From assembly GCA_022414725.1 (NCBI GenBank), contig CM039464.1, positions 2,626,528-2,690,527 of the forward strand: a stretch of 64,000 nucleotides of DNA, written 5' to 3'. Below the pieces are notes generated by a model. The model was not told the DNA's origin. It did not search any database and saw only the letters and a list, made by a program, of their open reading frames with translations. Each line of letters starts with the position of its first letter. The stretch's first letter is position 1. Source of the DNA: Microglena sp. YARC. Its lineage: Eukaryota; Chlorophyta; Chlorophyceae; Chlamydomonadales; Chlamydomonadaceae. A program made the translations under genes and the position numbers. Below, piece after piece: positions 23,980-35,028 of the stretch.

Positions 23980-26900
23980 GCGCTCTGTCCTTTTCTCCTA
24001 CCTGCACTACGAAGTTTTCAAACGTGTGTAGCCCGAGCCTGTCTGAGGGTGTCTGGCATGTCGATTCTGGAGTTGGAATGTCTATCACAGGTGATATGTC
24101 TTTGTTCAGTGTGTGTAATGCTTCTGAACATGGGCCAGCAGTTCGATTTGGTGATGGGGTGGTTCAACGGTCAGAGGGTATGGGATCCATTGTGTTATGT
24201 AGTGATTGGTTACCAACATCAATCACTCTAACTGATGTTCTCTACATACCCCACTGTCCGGTGAACCTCCTGTCGGTAAATGCTGTGGCTCATTCTCAAC
24301 ACTGCAAGATTTATGGTCTTTTCCTGCCTCTAGTGATGGTGTGTACAAGTTCACCTGTAGGCCTTGTACCCTCCCCCGTGGCTGTTCCTTTGGTGCTGAA
24401 CCTTATTCAGTTTTTGCACTTGATGTTGATGATGAGGATGGTGGAGTTGTTATACCTACCACCCCTGAATGGCTGTGGCATAGGCGGCTGGGTCACCCTG
24501 GCAATGACGCCATGCACAAGCTCGTCAGGGATGGTTTGGTTGAGAACATACCCCTCACTCTCAAGCAAGTGAAGAAACTGTCTAAGATCCCATGTGATGC
24601 TTGTCAAAAGGCTAAGGGAAAACGTATCCCTTTTCCTCAAGAAAGCACTACTAAGATCCGTGCACCTCTTCAACGCCTTCACTTAGACATCATGGGACCA
24701 GGGCAGTTCATGTTAGGGGCTTGCGTGGGGAGTTTTATATTCTGTGTCTCACAGACCAATACTCTGGCTATGCTGAGGTATTGTGCTTGAGGTCCAGGGA
24801 TGAAACTCCCTTAGCAGTTCAAACTACCATCCTCAGATGGATGACTCAGCTACATGGGTTTGTCTTCAAATGTCCGAGGTCTGACAGGCCTAAGGAATTT
24901 ATAGTAAAGTGGTTCGAGGATTGGTTGAAATCGGTTGGAGCGGTTCATGAGTTATCGATGGCATACACTGCTCAGCAGAATGCAACTGTGGAGAGGTACA
25001 ATGGGGTCTTACAGAATGTAGCTAGGAGTATACACTTGGAGTCTAAACTAGCTAAGTCTTTCTGGCCCTATGCCTTCCTCAGTGCTTGTTACCTACGTAA
25101 TCGGCTGCCCAATCAGGGAGACAGAACTCCATACGAGCTGTTCTTTGGGGTTGCACCTGATGTGTCGTTGTTGCGTGTGTTTGGTTGCCCTTGCTATGTC
25201 ACCTTAGTTAGTAAATGGGAAGAAACGCAACAAGCTAGACGAAAGGGCGTTATTTGGTAGACTGGTTGGGTATTCCCTGGTGAGTAAGGGTTATTTTGTT
25301 TGGGTTCCTAAGTTGCGCCAGGTAGTAGAGAGTTGTGATGTACTCTTCTATGAGCAGTTCAGCTTTAACTGCATACCTGGGCTATCCCCTTATGACGGGT
25401 CCCCGTATGTATCTCGCATCCCTGCTGCCATCAACGGACACATGCTTGATTCTGCAGGAAATGCCTTAGACCCTTTACCAACCCCAATTGTCGACCGCTG
25501 TCCTGGTCATGGGATGACTTTGCGTCCCAGGTCAGGGACTGATGGTGCTGTACTGCGTGTGAAGGTACTGGGCGGGTGGGATTCTGATGTTCTTTCAGGC
25601 AACGATTTACCTGAATCTCAGGGGGTCGCCAGGCCCTCCTCTGCGCCACGTTCCGTCGGTGAAGCTTTAGGATGTGATCAGCCTCAGGTCATAGTGGAGC
25701 CTGTCATAGGTCCGCTGTCTAATAGTCGCCACCCCCCGTCCACCTGTTTGGATGGCTCGCGGGCGTTCGGATCCCTCCTGTCGTCCCTGGTGGTTTACAC
25801 CGGACAAGGCATTGCGACGATGTAGCCGTCACCGAAAGCGTGAGTGATGACCTTGAACACTGGTCTGGCTCTGATACTGCGTATGGCTGGGGTGTGCCGG
25901 TCGACCCAGGATTCATTGAATTAGAGGCAAAGAATGCCGGCCCTGTTCAACCAGGCAGTAGTACTGCACTGGGGGCTTTACTACCTGATACTGCTGATAT
26001 TGCTGATACACATGCTGCTCATGTACAAGTAAACTGCTTGTACGTGGGGGCATATATTTCAACCTCTGCTGAACTGTCGTATAAAGCTGCCATGCAACCT
26101 TCCAACCCTGACAGGGATCAATGGCTGCTTGCTATGAAGGATGAGATGGCGTCGACGTCTGCCTGCGCGGGATGATAAGTCGGGATGAGCCGGGGTGAAG
26201 TCTGTCGTCTGCCTGCGATTCTGACGGGGAAATCCTAGGCTGGCAGTTGCTTTCCCTTGTGACCCTGCATAGGAATGTCGCGTTATGTCATATCGCGATG
26301 CAAGACGCAACATAAAGTAAGATAACTGATTTTAACCTGTGTTAACTTGTGTTTACGCTTATCTAGGGGTAAAGTCGAGGAGTTTGACCCTTTTGAGGTG
26401 TCGTGGAGGGAGAATAACGTTTGATCATTTAAGCTAACTTGGTTTAACCTGCTTAACTTGTATTTAACTCGCTTTAATGTCATATAACGTCGTTTAATGT
26501 CGTTTAACGTCCAAACCTGTTTCCATAGTGGTCCCTACATGCCCATGGTACTTGGTCACTCACTCCTCAGCCTCCTAAGCAGAGGATCCTGTCTGGCAGG
26601 TGGTTATTTGTGAAGAAAGTTGGGGTTGATGGTTCTGTGCGCTTTAAGGCACGTTTTGTGGTACGAGGTTTTCTCCAGCGTCCTGGGGTTGACTTTCATG
26701 ATGTATATGCCCCCGTCTCCTCTAAAGCAGGTCTGAGAGTTCTCCTTGCTGCCATCACTCATAGAAAAATGTTTGTTCGGCAGCTGGATATCAAGACTGC
26801 ATTCCTGAATGCTAAGTTGGAACCTGGACATGACTTGTACTGCCACCAGCCTGAGGGCTTCAAGGTACTTGGTCCTAACGGTGTTCCCCTTGTGTGCAAA

Positions 26901-28031
26901 CTAACAAGTCCCTTCATGGTTTGAAGCAGGCGCCCAGGGCTTGGAGTATGGATGTCAAGCGGGTTTTGGTTGCACTTGGGTTTACAATGTGCAAGGCAGA
27001 ACCTGCTCTGTATTTTAGGAGGGATTCTTTTGGTGGGTGGAGCTATGTCCTGACCTATGTTGATGATTTTATCTGTGCTTTTAGTGAGCTGGCTTTGTAT
27101 GCTTTGCTGATCAAGGCTATGGAGGCTGCTGGCTGGGAGGTCAAGGAGATGGGTGTACCGGTTCAGTTCCTCTCATTGGACATGAACGTTACACTTGACT
27201 CTGATGGCAGGTGTGTTCAGATCAACCTCTCCCAGCACTCCTACATTGTTGATCTGGTGGAGCAGTTTGGTCTCACTGCTGCAGCCAAGCCCAAGTTTTC
27301 TGCCCCCATGGCCAAGTGCACTGTCACTGACCCTCCTGGAGAACCCCTGCCCTCTAATAGCCAGTACCTATCTCTTGTGGGTGCTTTGCTATACCTGGCT
27401 ACTTGCACCAGGCCTGATATTTCTTTTGCTGTTAGCTACCTGTCCAGGTTTTCTGCTCACCCTACCGTTCCCCTCTGGGGGGCAGCCAAGCGTTTGCTCT
27501 TGTATTTGAGGTCACATTCCCACCTGGGACTCACTTACACCCACAGCCCTGAGTTCTCTTTTACTGTCTTTAGTGACTCATCCTTTGCTGATGATGGGTT
27601 TGACAGGAGGTCTCAGACTGGCTATGCTGTGATTGCTGGGGGGTGCCTAATGAACTGGATAAGCAACTAAGAGGCAGCCCACTGTTGCCATTAGCTCAAG
27701 TGAGGCTGAGTATCAGGCCCTGTCTCAGACTGCCAGGGAGGTGCAATGGTTGAAGAAATTGAGGGTGGATCTGGGTCTGCCTTGTGCCGTGGTTACCATT
27801 CAGGGTGACAACTTGGGGTCTCTGAGTTGGGCCAATGACTGGCAGCTGCTTCCTCGCAGCAAGCACATTGATGTTATTCATCACTACATCAAGGAGCTGG
27901 TGGAGGATGGCCAACTGGATGTTGCCTATGATAACACTAAGGACAACTGTGCTGACCCCTTCACCAAGCCCCTTGATCCTGCTGTGTTCTGGCGGTTTGT
28001 CCGAATGCATGGAATGACCGCTTCTCCTTAG
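23980..28031 (+). pseudogene. Copia A pol, frameshifted and carrying a 377-bp insertion
   Basis: The protease has WHVDSGVGMSITGD (about 24053). The integrase zinc motif is LWHRRLGHPG...CDACQKAKGK (24470-24630), with DDE near LHLDIMGP, PRSDRPKEF and NATVERYNG. RT is interrupted at 26154-26530 by a foreign insertion and resumes with RFKARFVVRGF, QLDIKTAFLN and YVDD (27057-27068). RNase H has FSDSSFADD. A 4-nt insertion relative to B near 27665 puts a stop after NWISN, and the remainder continues to the stop at 28031. It also lacks part of the protease-integrase linker that B has (near 24310). Confidence 0.86.
26154..26530. mobile_element. 377-bp insertion in copia A RT, possible CACTA-type fragment
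   Basis: Alignment with copia B shows a foreign segment between GTC at 26151-26153 and a second GTC at 26531-26533, a candidate 3-bp target duplication. Read from its right end on the minus strand it starts CACTATGGAAAC, like a CACTA terminus. The left end (GACGTCTGCC) does not match it, so the element may be truncated or composite. The interior repeats TTTAAC(C/T)TG and CGTTTAATGTC motifs. No coding. Confidence 0.5.
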
Positions 28032-28343
28032 GGTCATTTTTTTTGTTACATCGGTTTCTTTGGTTATCATTGTTTGGCATTAGGTTCCTATTCCAGGATC
28101 GGGTTTTCTATACCGTTGTTACGCATCTTTGATATTCGGTTTTTCATCCTTTTCTAGCTTGGCAAAATTTTGTTTTTGCCTTGTTTCATTCCTTCCTTTA
28201 ACCCTTTGGGTTTCATTTGAAGTTCTCTCGAAATTCGGAGTTCTTTGATTTTTTTTTAAATTCTGTTACATATAGTTCTATGTCCCCATTGCCATATATA
28301 GGTGGAGTAGTAGTATTGTATGTCACCTGCGTCATAGGTGGAG

Positions 28344-28725
28344 TATCAGCATGAATTGCGGTGCTCTCACGCGTTTTATGACTTGGTGACTACTTATGTA
28401 CTTCCTTAGAACTATCGGTCCAGACAGTTTTACTGTCTGTACTGTGTCAGCTTCCCGTAGACTGTTTCATCCTTCATGACACGGTGACAGCTTCCTGTTG
28501 GCTGCGTCACCGGTTACACTGACACACGCTGTATTACCGGCACCAGGCTTAAGATTCCTGGCTTAGGTTCTAGACTCAGGTTACAGGCTCCCGCCTCTTT
28601 CACCGCTGGTGCCCCTTGATGGGTCTCCAGTGCTTGTAACGTTATTCTCGTCTCCGTGTATAGATTGGCGCGTCTGACCGCTGCAAGCATCTCTGTCCAC
28701 TCTCTGGAGTGTATTAAGGCTGATA
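28344..28725 (+). repeat. 3' LTR of copia A
   Basis: 382 bp, TATCAG to CTGATA, followed by the CCCCA duplication. Confidence 0.92.
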
Positions 28726-28730
28726 CCCCA

Positions 28731-29094
28731 GATAGGGCGGTCATGTTGAGGATTACCGGGTACCAAACAAGGAAAATGAGGAAGGGGAAACTACGTAGAT
28801 GAACAACAGAGACTGCAGCTGTACAACTACAGGGAACTAGGAAGTCCACATAACAGCAAGCCGATATAAGGTGTGAGAAAAGAAAGTTGAAATGGGCAGG
28901 GTTAGCCTTAGAGGAGGGTAACATTTGGTTTGTTTCACCACTACCAACCAACCAGCCAACCAAACATCTCCCCCTTTGCTTTGTTTCACCTATACCAACT
29001 GACCAACCAACTAATCAAACTTCTCCTCCTTTTGGGGGATTTTGTTTCATGTCAGCAATCATGTGCTATCGGCCTTTATGATGCTCACCGACCA
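28731..29094. other. No gene seen; short duplicated segment
   Basis: A 55-60 bp motif including TTTGTTTCACC and ACCAACCAACCA is present twice (about 28925-28980 and 28981-29040). Nothing else is recognisable. Confidence 0.35.
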
Positions 29095-29318
29095 CGGGCG
29101 GAGTAATGCTAACGCCTAGTGGTGCGTGGTATTAAGGGAGCCCCGTAAGGCGATAGGTACGGGCTGCTAATTTACCTGAGCAAATCTACCATGGCGGTTG
29201 ATGTCGGAGCCTCCGACAGTTGACAGCGACCGCGAACACTAAATCACACCCGTGGGGATTCGACCGGCAACTTCTTCGTTCTATCTAGGAGCTCAACCAT
29301 TGAGCCATTTGTCGGAAC
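29095..29318 (-). mobile_element. tRNA-derived SINE family 1, copy with A and B boxes
   Basis: On the minus strand the 5' part reads TGGCTCAATGGTTGAGC (A-box with a complete GCTC/GAGC D-arm), and about 35 nt later GGTCGAATCCCC (B-box), as in a tRNA. The unrelated body includes TTTAGTGTT, CTGTCAACCGCCATGGTAG and the end GCTCCCTTAATACCA. The body recurs at 52028-52192 and 56560-56716. Non-coding; transcription by Pol III is inferred. Confidence 0.62.
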
Positions 29319-29578
29319 GGGGATAGCGGGCGGAATATACTAATGTACCGTATGCATAGGACGGCGAGCAGCCAAATTGCCGGCGGTTGAAGCTATGTTA
29401 CCAAGTTCAAGTTTAAGTAAAGTATACATGTATGGCCAGGCCAGGCCTCAAAATCATGCTTTCTTGCTGCAATTAAGCCCGGATATAGCCTACTTTATTT
29501 TGAGGCTTCGTTGGAAGATCCCTCCCGGATGTTGTGGGGCGGGCTTGTTCCGGAGCAACAATGGCCTGTCGTATGTCT

Positions 29579-29695
29579 GTATGTTACAGTCTAGGGGTAG
29601 GCCAAATAGGCTAAATGGTCTTACCAACCTACTTACTCAAACGTGACAGGAAGGGTCTAAAAAAACATTGATGAGCTGAACCTGATGACATTTCA
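29579..29695 (-). repeat. Dispersed SINE-like repeat DR-B, copy 1
   Basis: Built on GTTACAGTCTAGGGGTAGGCC and AAATAGGCTAAA...GACAGGAAGGG. In the minus orientation copies end in TAACATACATAC tails, so the family looks like a SINE with a (CATA)n tail. Confidence 0.65.
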
Positions 29696-29883
29696 ATCGT
29701 TGTATAATGTATTTTAGTTGTGAAAGGTATTTCACCCCAGGAGGTGGGTCTCCCTACACAAACCAGCGACACCGAGGATTCAGTTCAAATGGCGTTGCCA
29801 CATCGATGACAACGTAAATACGTAATGTAACAAACACTGCTACACCTCACTCCTGAGTACAATTACTTCTCCTGAGGCTTCAG
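29696..29883. other. No gene; short repeat DR-F copy
   Basis: 29724-29790 (TTTCACCCCAGGAGGTGGG...GCGACACCGAGGATT) matches 48508-48565. Nothing else is seen. Confidence 0.4.
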
Positions 29884-30095
29884 AGCAAAGCTAGCTGCCG
29901 GGTTGACAGGGTCAACCACGTCCCATGCAGGGAATTGGTTTGGGAGCTTGTCAACACTACATAAGAATGTCGCGAGGGAGAAAGTAAGACGGGAAGTCAG
30001 ATCTGGTTGACTGTTTTTGTTTTTGTTGTTGTAGTTGTTGTGGTGGTGGTGGTTGTTGTTGTTGATGTGGTTGTTGTTGATGTTTTTGTTGTAGG

Positions 30096-30147
<52 letters not shown>

Positions 30148-30550
30148 TTTATTGTTGCTGTTGTGGTGGTAGTGGTGATGTTACTGAACAAAGCTAGCTG
30201 CCGGGTTGCTTGAGAGGGTCGACCACATCCCATGCAGGAAACTGGTTTGGGAGCTTGTCCACACCGCATAAGAATGTCGTGAGGGAGAAAGCAAGACGGG
30301 ACGTCATATCTGGTTGACTGTTGATGTTGTTGTTATTGTTGTTGTGGTGGTGGTACAGAACAAAGCTAGCTGCCTGGTTGACAGGGTCGCCCACGTCCCA
30401 TGCAGGGAACTGGTTTGGGAGCTTGTCCACACTGCATAAGGATGTTGGGAGGGAGAAAGCAAGACGGGACGTCAGATCTGGTTGACTATTATTGTTGTTG
30501 TCGAAGTGGTTATTGTTGTTGTTATTGTTGTTGTTGTTGTTGTAATTTAG

Positions 30551-30591
<41 letters not shown>

Positions 30592-30599
30592 GCAATGTT

Positions 30600-30632
<33 letters not shown>

Positions 30633-30800
30633 ATTGTAGATGTTGTTGTGGTGGTGGTGGTGGTGGTGGTGGTACAGAACAAAGCTAGCCGCCGGGTTCA
30701 GAGGTTCAACAACGTCCCATGCAGTGAAATGGTAAGGGAGCTTGTCAATGCTGCATACAGATATTAGGTGTCAGAAAGCAAGATGGTAAGTCAGGTCTGG
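29884..30800 (-). repeat. Four about 130-bp units alternating with (GTT)n/(GGT)n tracts
   Basis: Units at about 29884-30013, 30188-30321, 30358-30491 and 30677-30790 are separated by trinucleotide tracts. On the minus strand the units read in one frame as variants of PDLTSRLAFSLPTFLCSVDK followed by LPNQFPAWDVVDPVN, with stops in at least two. The spread of the peptide suggests a copied exon, but no larger gene is visible and no family is recognised. Poly-Asn/Thr frames across the tracts are artefacts. Confidence 0.6.
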
Positions 30801-30900
30801 GTGAGTTCTGTTCATCAATGCGTTTTCTTTTTATTCCTTCTTGTCACAGTTGAGCAAGTCCCTTTAGCCTATTTGACCTACCCCTGGACTGTACCATACA
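30788..30900 (+). repeat. Dispersed SINE-like repeat DR-B, copy 2
   Basis: GTTCATCAATGCG...AGCAAGTCCCTTTAGCC...CCCCTGGACTGTACCATACA. Its CATA tail is split by the first Helitron-like element at 30901. Confidence 0.65.
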
Positions 30901-32290
30901 TCTATATATATGTAGACAAACATGGATTCCCGCGAACTCGCGCATGCCGATGCTAGCTGGCTTTGGCTAAGAAAGCGGGTTACTAATAGCGTATCTTGGC
31001 AGAGGCGGGGGGCAGAGCCATAAAGGATGTACACGGACAATTTTAGTAATGTACTGCCATTTTCAAAATCTTCTCAGTGGAATTTTCTCATGGCAACTTC
31101 GACCTTTCTCAGAGCAACTTCTCGGCGCATAATCTACTTTGATTGCTCAACTTATGCTGAGCGCTTATCCATTCTGAGCGATTGCAATTTTTTCGCTGTC
31201 GTGGTCTGCTTTCCGTACAATGCTTCAAACAAATCAACCATGGCGAGCACCTCAGCTCGACGAGCACAGGACCCATGCAAACCAGCATCGTTGTTAAGCA
31301 GATGCTGCTGACGGAGCCCACTAGCGCCAGATCTATGTTATTGCCGCTTCTTTGAATGTCTCGACCTTTTCTTGGCCATTCCTTTTCACTGGGCGTTCTT
31401 GCCCTTGTAATGCTCATCTGATATCTGCAGCCTCTTTCCAATGCATCGAGAAATCTGTTGATGTGAATCGTGCGATAGCGAGTGCGTGACTCCAAGGAGA
31501 ACCTTTCTCGACATGGACTTGTGCAAGTACCAACAGGCTTTGCCATGACTTAGGACAACCATTCAAAAGTAGCAGAAGCTGTTGAACCTCTTACGCGAAT
31601 CTTGCTCAATGATGCCTTCCAGCGGAGGTAAATGGATTTTGGGTCAACACCACTGGCCTGGGTGGGGATGGCTGTGTTCATATGGGTGGGTAAGGGGCAG
31701 AAAGAGGTCGGGGAATGTAGGGGATATTGTGGGACTTGCTGGGAGTGGGTTGGAATGGTATGCGTGTGTAATTCAGGGTGGGGAGCTGCAAGAAGTGAAC
31801 AGGGTAATATTGTGTACATGTCAGTATTTGTGGGCGTGGAGGGAGAGGGAGGGGAGTGTAGAGCGAGGGTGGAGATGGCTGGGTGGTGTGGGGGGTAGGG
31901 GGGAGAAAGAGAGTGTGTGGAGGGGCCAGAAATATTTAGGGAAAAGTAGAGGATCGTGCAGGTCGGGGGGGAAGGGGGGCCTACAATACGGAAGGGAAGG
32001 GGGCATGCATCACGCCATCACATATTTTTAGCTGCAAAGGGGGAAATGTCTTGACTAAGTGCATGTGAAAGGGGTAGAGGGGGTGGGTGGGAGGGGGGAG
32101 ACATACAAGGGCCGGACCCCTTCTGTAACCCTGAGAAGGGTATACTTATCTTTCGCAATGTTAGCTCGTGGCACCCTTCAGTCGAATCCTTACTTGTGAA
32201 TTGTTACATTTTGGCCCAAGATACCAGAAGATAGACCTAAGGACCTGGGTGGTTGGGGGGAGGCCACCGGCCACACGGGCAATGTACTAG
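30901..32290 (+). mobile_element. Non-autonomous Helitron-like element H1
   Basis: It starts TCTATATATATGTAGAC directly after an A. It ends in a hairpin (GGCC-ACC-GGCC, about 32262-32273), about 12 nt of spacer and CTAG (32287-32290), followed by host T. These are the defining Helitron ends: 5' TC, 3' hairpin then CTRR, insertion between A and T, no target duplication. The flanks rejoin as a CATA microsatellite. 1390 bp, no Rep/helicase coding. The interior shares segments with H2 and H3 (for example CAATGCATCGAGAAA and GATGGCTGGGTGGTGTGG). Confidence 0.62.
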
Positions 32291-32308
32291 TACATACATA
32301 CATACATA

Positions 32309-33689
32309 TCTATATATATGTAGACATACATATATATCGCTATTGACCGGCATATTCTTCGCGGTGACGCCACACGCACAAGCGCACGCCTACCTTGAGT
32401 TCACGGGGGCAAATTACGTAATGCCCCCCCTAAAAAAAACGAACCGAATTAACCCTCCAGGGCCAGGATCAATTTTCGCAGCAGTTTGTCGCAGCAATTT
32501 TTTCAATTCCCGCAGCAATGTTTTCAAACTCGTGCCCATTTCCTTCTCTTTCTTTCTTCCTTCCTTCCGCATCATGCTTCAAAGGAATTCAAATCGTTTT
32601 CATAAATCCTTCGTCGACTTTGTTTGCTCCTTCGCGAACTGCAGCACTCATGTCGCTCAGGCTGATTGTGTACAATTTGTTGCTCCTTGAGACCACCATG
32701 GCGCACCAGCAGCCAATTCCAGGAGACAGAAGAGCTGGAACCACTGCCACTCAGCGAGAAAGGCGAGCTCTTCACAACGACGAGCACAGGAGCGATGCAA
32801 ACCAGCGACGTCGTTTAGATGAAGCTATCGTGCCTAAAATGAGCGCCTGGCCGCTAACCTGATTTTACCAGGGCGCGAGGCCTATGCTGAAGCCAATGCT
32901 GCAGGGCAAGCTGCGCAGACAGAAGCTCTTGCTGCTAATGCTGCAAGGCAGGCTGCACAGGCAGAAGCTCGTGCTGGTAATACTGCAAGGCACCCCTCTC
33001 TTGCGACTTTCATCGTGATTACCCTTGCACCGATCATCGCATCTCATCAAGACGTTTCCCTTTGCATCAAGGACCTGTCCCACAAGATGCACTAACTGAG
33101 CCAGTTCGCAACAGAGGAGGAGGGAGGAGGGATGGGCGGTTTTCCGGTCGTGGCTTGCTTTGTTCAAGAAAGCCAAGTTTTTGCACGCCCAACAAATTAT
33201 ATGTGCGCGAAGATCCGTTCAATCGCTGCAGAAAAGTGGCTGCCCCTGCGTGCGCGAGTTTGATTTTTCAGAGGGGTCGGACTTCCTCCAACCTGTTCTT
33301 TGCCAACTTTTCGTTTTCGATAAGAGCACTTGCAACAGCTTTAAGTGGCGCGGGAAATAGAATGGAAGGGAAGCAGGGGGTATGGCAGGGGGTCATTGGG
33401 TGAAATGTGGGTGGGTGTGGAGATAAAGTTTGAGGGAGGGTGGAGATGGCTGGGTGGTGTGGTGTGGCAAAGGGAAGAAAACAGAGTGTGTGTCAAGGGG
33501 ATGGGGGGCAGGAATATTTAGGGAACAGTAGGTTCGGTGCTATACAATGTAGGTCATGTAGGTGGGCAGGGGGGGGGGGGGGGGGGGCATACAAGGGCGT
33601 TATCGATACGTTCTGTAACCCAGACCAGGGTCAATGACCTGGGTGGGAGGGGGGTGGCCTCCGGCCACATACGGAGCAATGTAAACTAG
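32309..33689 (+). mobile_element. Non-autonomous Helitron-like element H2
   Basis: Same 5' start as H1 (TCTATATATATGTAGACAT) after an A, and a 3' hairpin GTGGCC-TCC-GGCCAC (about 33651-33665) followed by CTAG at 33686-33689 and host T. 1381 bp, only 18 bp after H1, in the same CATA tract. It holds a frame (about 32698-32862) reading MAHQQPIPGDRRAGTTATQ and an Arg/Gln-rich stretch, reminiscent of N-terminal remnants of Helitron proteins but not diagnostic; Ala/Gln repeats follow to about 32995. Confidence 0.6.
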
Positions 33690-34194
33690 TAACATAAATA
33701 ATACATACATACATACATAGCATTACATACATACATACATACATACTTCATACCAAGATATCTGGGTAGTGTTTCTCTATGGCCGCTGCCAGCTGTTTGT
33801 AAACGTGTTGGTTACCACTAGCACACTACAAGACTCTAAAACAAGCCAGTCCGGCTTGTTGCCATGCCTAGCACAGGCCACTCTATAACTGAATCTCTCA
33901 TCACTTGCATACCTGATACCTGGGCAGTGTTTCTCTATTGGCCGGCTGCCAGCTGTTTGTAAACGTGTTGGTTACCACTGCACACTTGCCTCTAGACAAG
34001 CAGTCGCGGCTGTGGTCATGCCTAATACATGCCACCACTATATAAACCTAAATCACATCCAACAAACCTTTGTTTAGCTCTTCCTATCACGGTTGTGCAA
34101 TTCCTTTTAGCCTATTTGGCCTACCCCTGGACTGTAACACATATACAAACATACCTGAATATCTGGTAGTGTTTTCTCTAATGGCCGCTGCCAG
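33690..34194. repeat. CATA microsatellite and repeated GTGTTGGTTACCAC motif
   Basis: (CATA)n at 33700-33745. The motif GTTTGTAAACGTGTTGGTTACC is seen at about 33794, 33954 and 34197. A DR-B copy lies at about 34066-34142 (AATTCCTTTTAGCC...CCCCTGGACTGTAAC). No gene. Confidence 0.55.
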
Positions 34195-34800
34195 CTGTTT
34201 GTAAACGTGTTGGTTACCACGCCGGAAAAGGAATGAGCCCATCAAGAACATGGTCGCCCCCAGTTCTGCATTGGTATTAGTGGCGGTGTTGGTGTTGGTG
34301 TTGGTAGGTGTTGGTGTGTGTTGGTGTTGGTAGTGGTGATGATGATGGATGCCTATTCATAACTACTAGTAAACGTGTTGGTTACCACTGCCGGAGAAGT
34401 GGAGCCCATCAATGAACATGGTCGCCCCCCAGTTCTGCATTGGTATTAGTGGCGGTGTTGGTTCTAGTGTTGGTAGTGGCAGTGGTGGTGGTGGTGGTGT
34501 TAGTGTTAGTGTGATGAATGATGGGATGCCTATTTTATACTGACTATTTGTAACCGTGTTGGTTACCACTGGGTGGCCAGAGAAGTGGAGCCCATCATTG
34601 AACATTGGTCGTCCCATTGTTTCCAGTTCTGCAAAAACTTGGTATTAGTGGCGCGTGGTGTTAGCTGTTGTGTTAGTGTTGGTGTTGGTAGGGGTGTTGG
34701 TGTTGGTAGTGGTGATGATGAATGGATGCCTAGCTATTCATAACTACTAGTAAACGTGTTGGTTACCACTACCCGGAGAAAATAAAGTCCATCATAATAT
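34195..34800 (+). repeat. Tandem repeat, unit about 180 bp with internal GTTGGT microsatellite
   Basis: About three to four copies of a unit with GTAAACGTGTTGGTTACCAC, GAAGTGGAGCCCATCA and CCAGTTCTGCATTGGTATTA, then (GTTGGT)n and GATGATGGATGCC. No coding. Confidence 0.75.
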
Positions 34801-34802
34801 TG

Positions 34803-35028
34803 ACAAAGTCCTATGCAGCATAGCAAGCCGTCGCGGAAAACTTGGAGGAGTGCGTTGGTAACGGAAACAAAAGGTGGCAACGAAAATGGACGCTGACCGA
34901 AGCAGTTAGTTATGAGACGTTGCTGACGTGTCCAGGCTTCAATTATTCGGTCGGTCAGACAGACAGACGACGGGGTAACACTGGGGGCTCCTGTCCTCTT
35001 GAAGAGGGGGCTCCGCCAAACATAGTCG
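34803..35028 (-). repeat. Dispersed repeat DR-C, copy 1
   Basis: On the minus strand it runs from GGCGGAGCCCCCTCTTC, through CCTGGACACGTCAGCAACG and TTGCCACCTTTTGTTTCCG, to the Cys/Gly-codon-like GCGACGGCTTGC end. Related copies are at about 40738-40940, 40996-41212, 53058-53190 and 56105-56325. Inverted GGGGGCTCC and GGAGCCCCC lie at the outer end. Type unknown. Confidence 0.6.

Larger units (their letters stand above)
5154..28725 (+). mobile_element. Copia (Ty1-type) LTR retrotransposon A, outermost of a three-level nest
   Basis: Two 382-bp LTRs (5154-5535, 28344-28725) differ at about 5 positions and are flanked by CCCCA duplications at 5149-5153 and 28726-28730. After removing the gypsy insertion and a 377-bp insertion, the element is about 6.9 kb. 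Domain order gag, protease, integrase, reverse transcriptase, RNase H identifies Ty1/copia. Coding is broken by several frameshifts, so it is not autonomous as assembled. LTR ends are TATCAG and CTGATA rather than the usual TG..CA. Confidence 0.93.

Noticed and set aside
28514..28963. 149-codon minus frame over the copia A LTR end
   Set aside because: Spans an LTR/host junction; no conserved motif.
31582..32031. Gly/Trp-rich plus frame in H1
   Set aside because: G-rich low-complexity part of the Helitron-like element; not shared as protein with H2 or H3.
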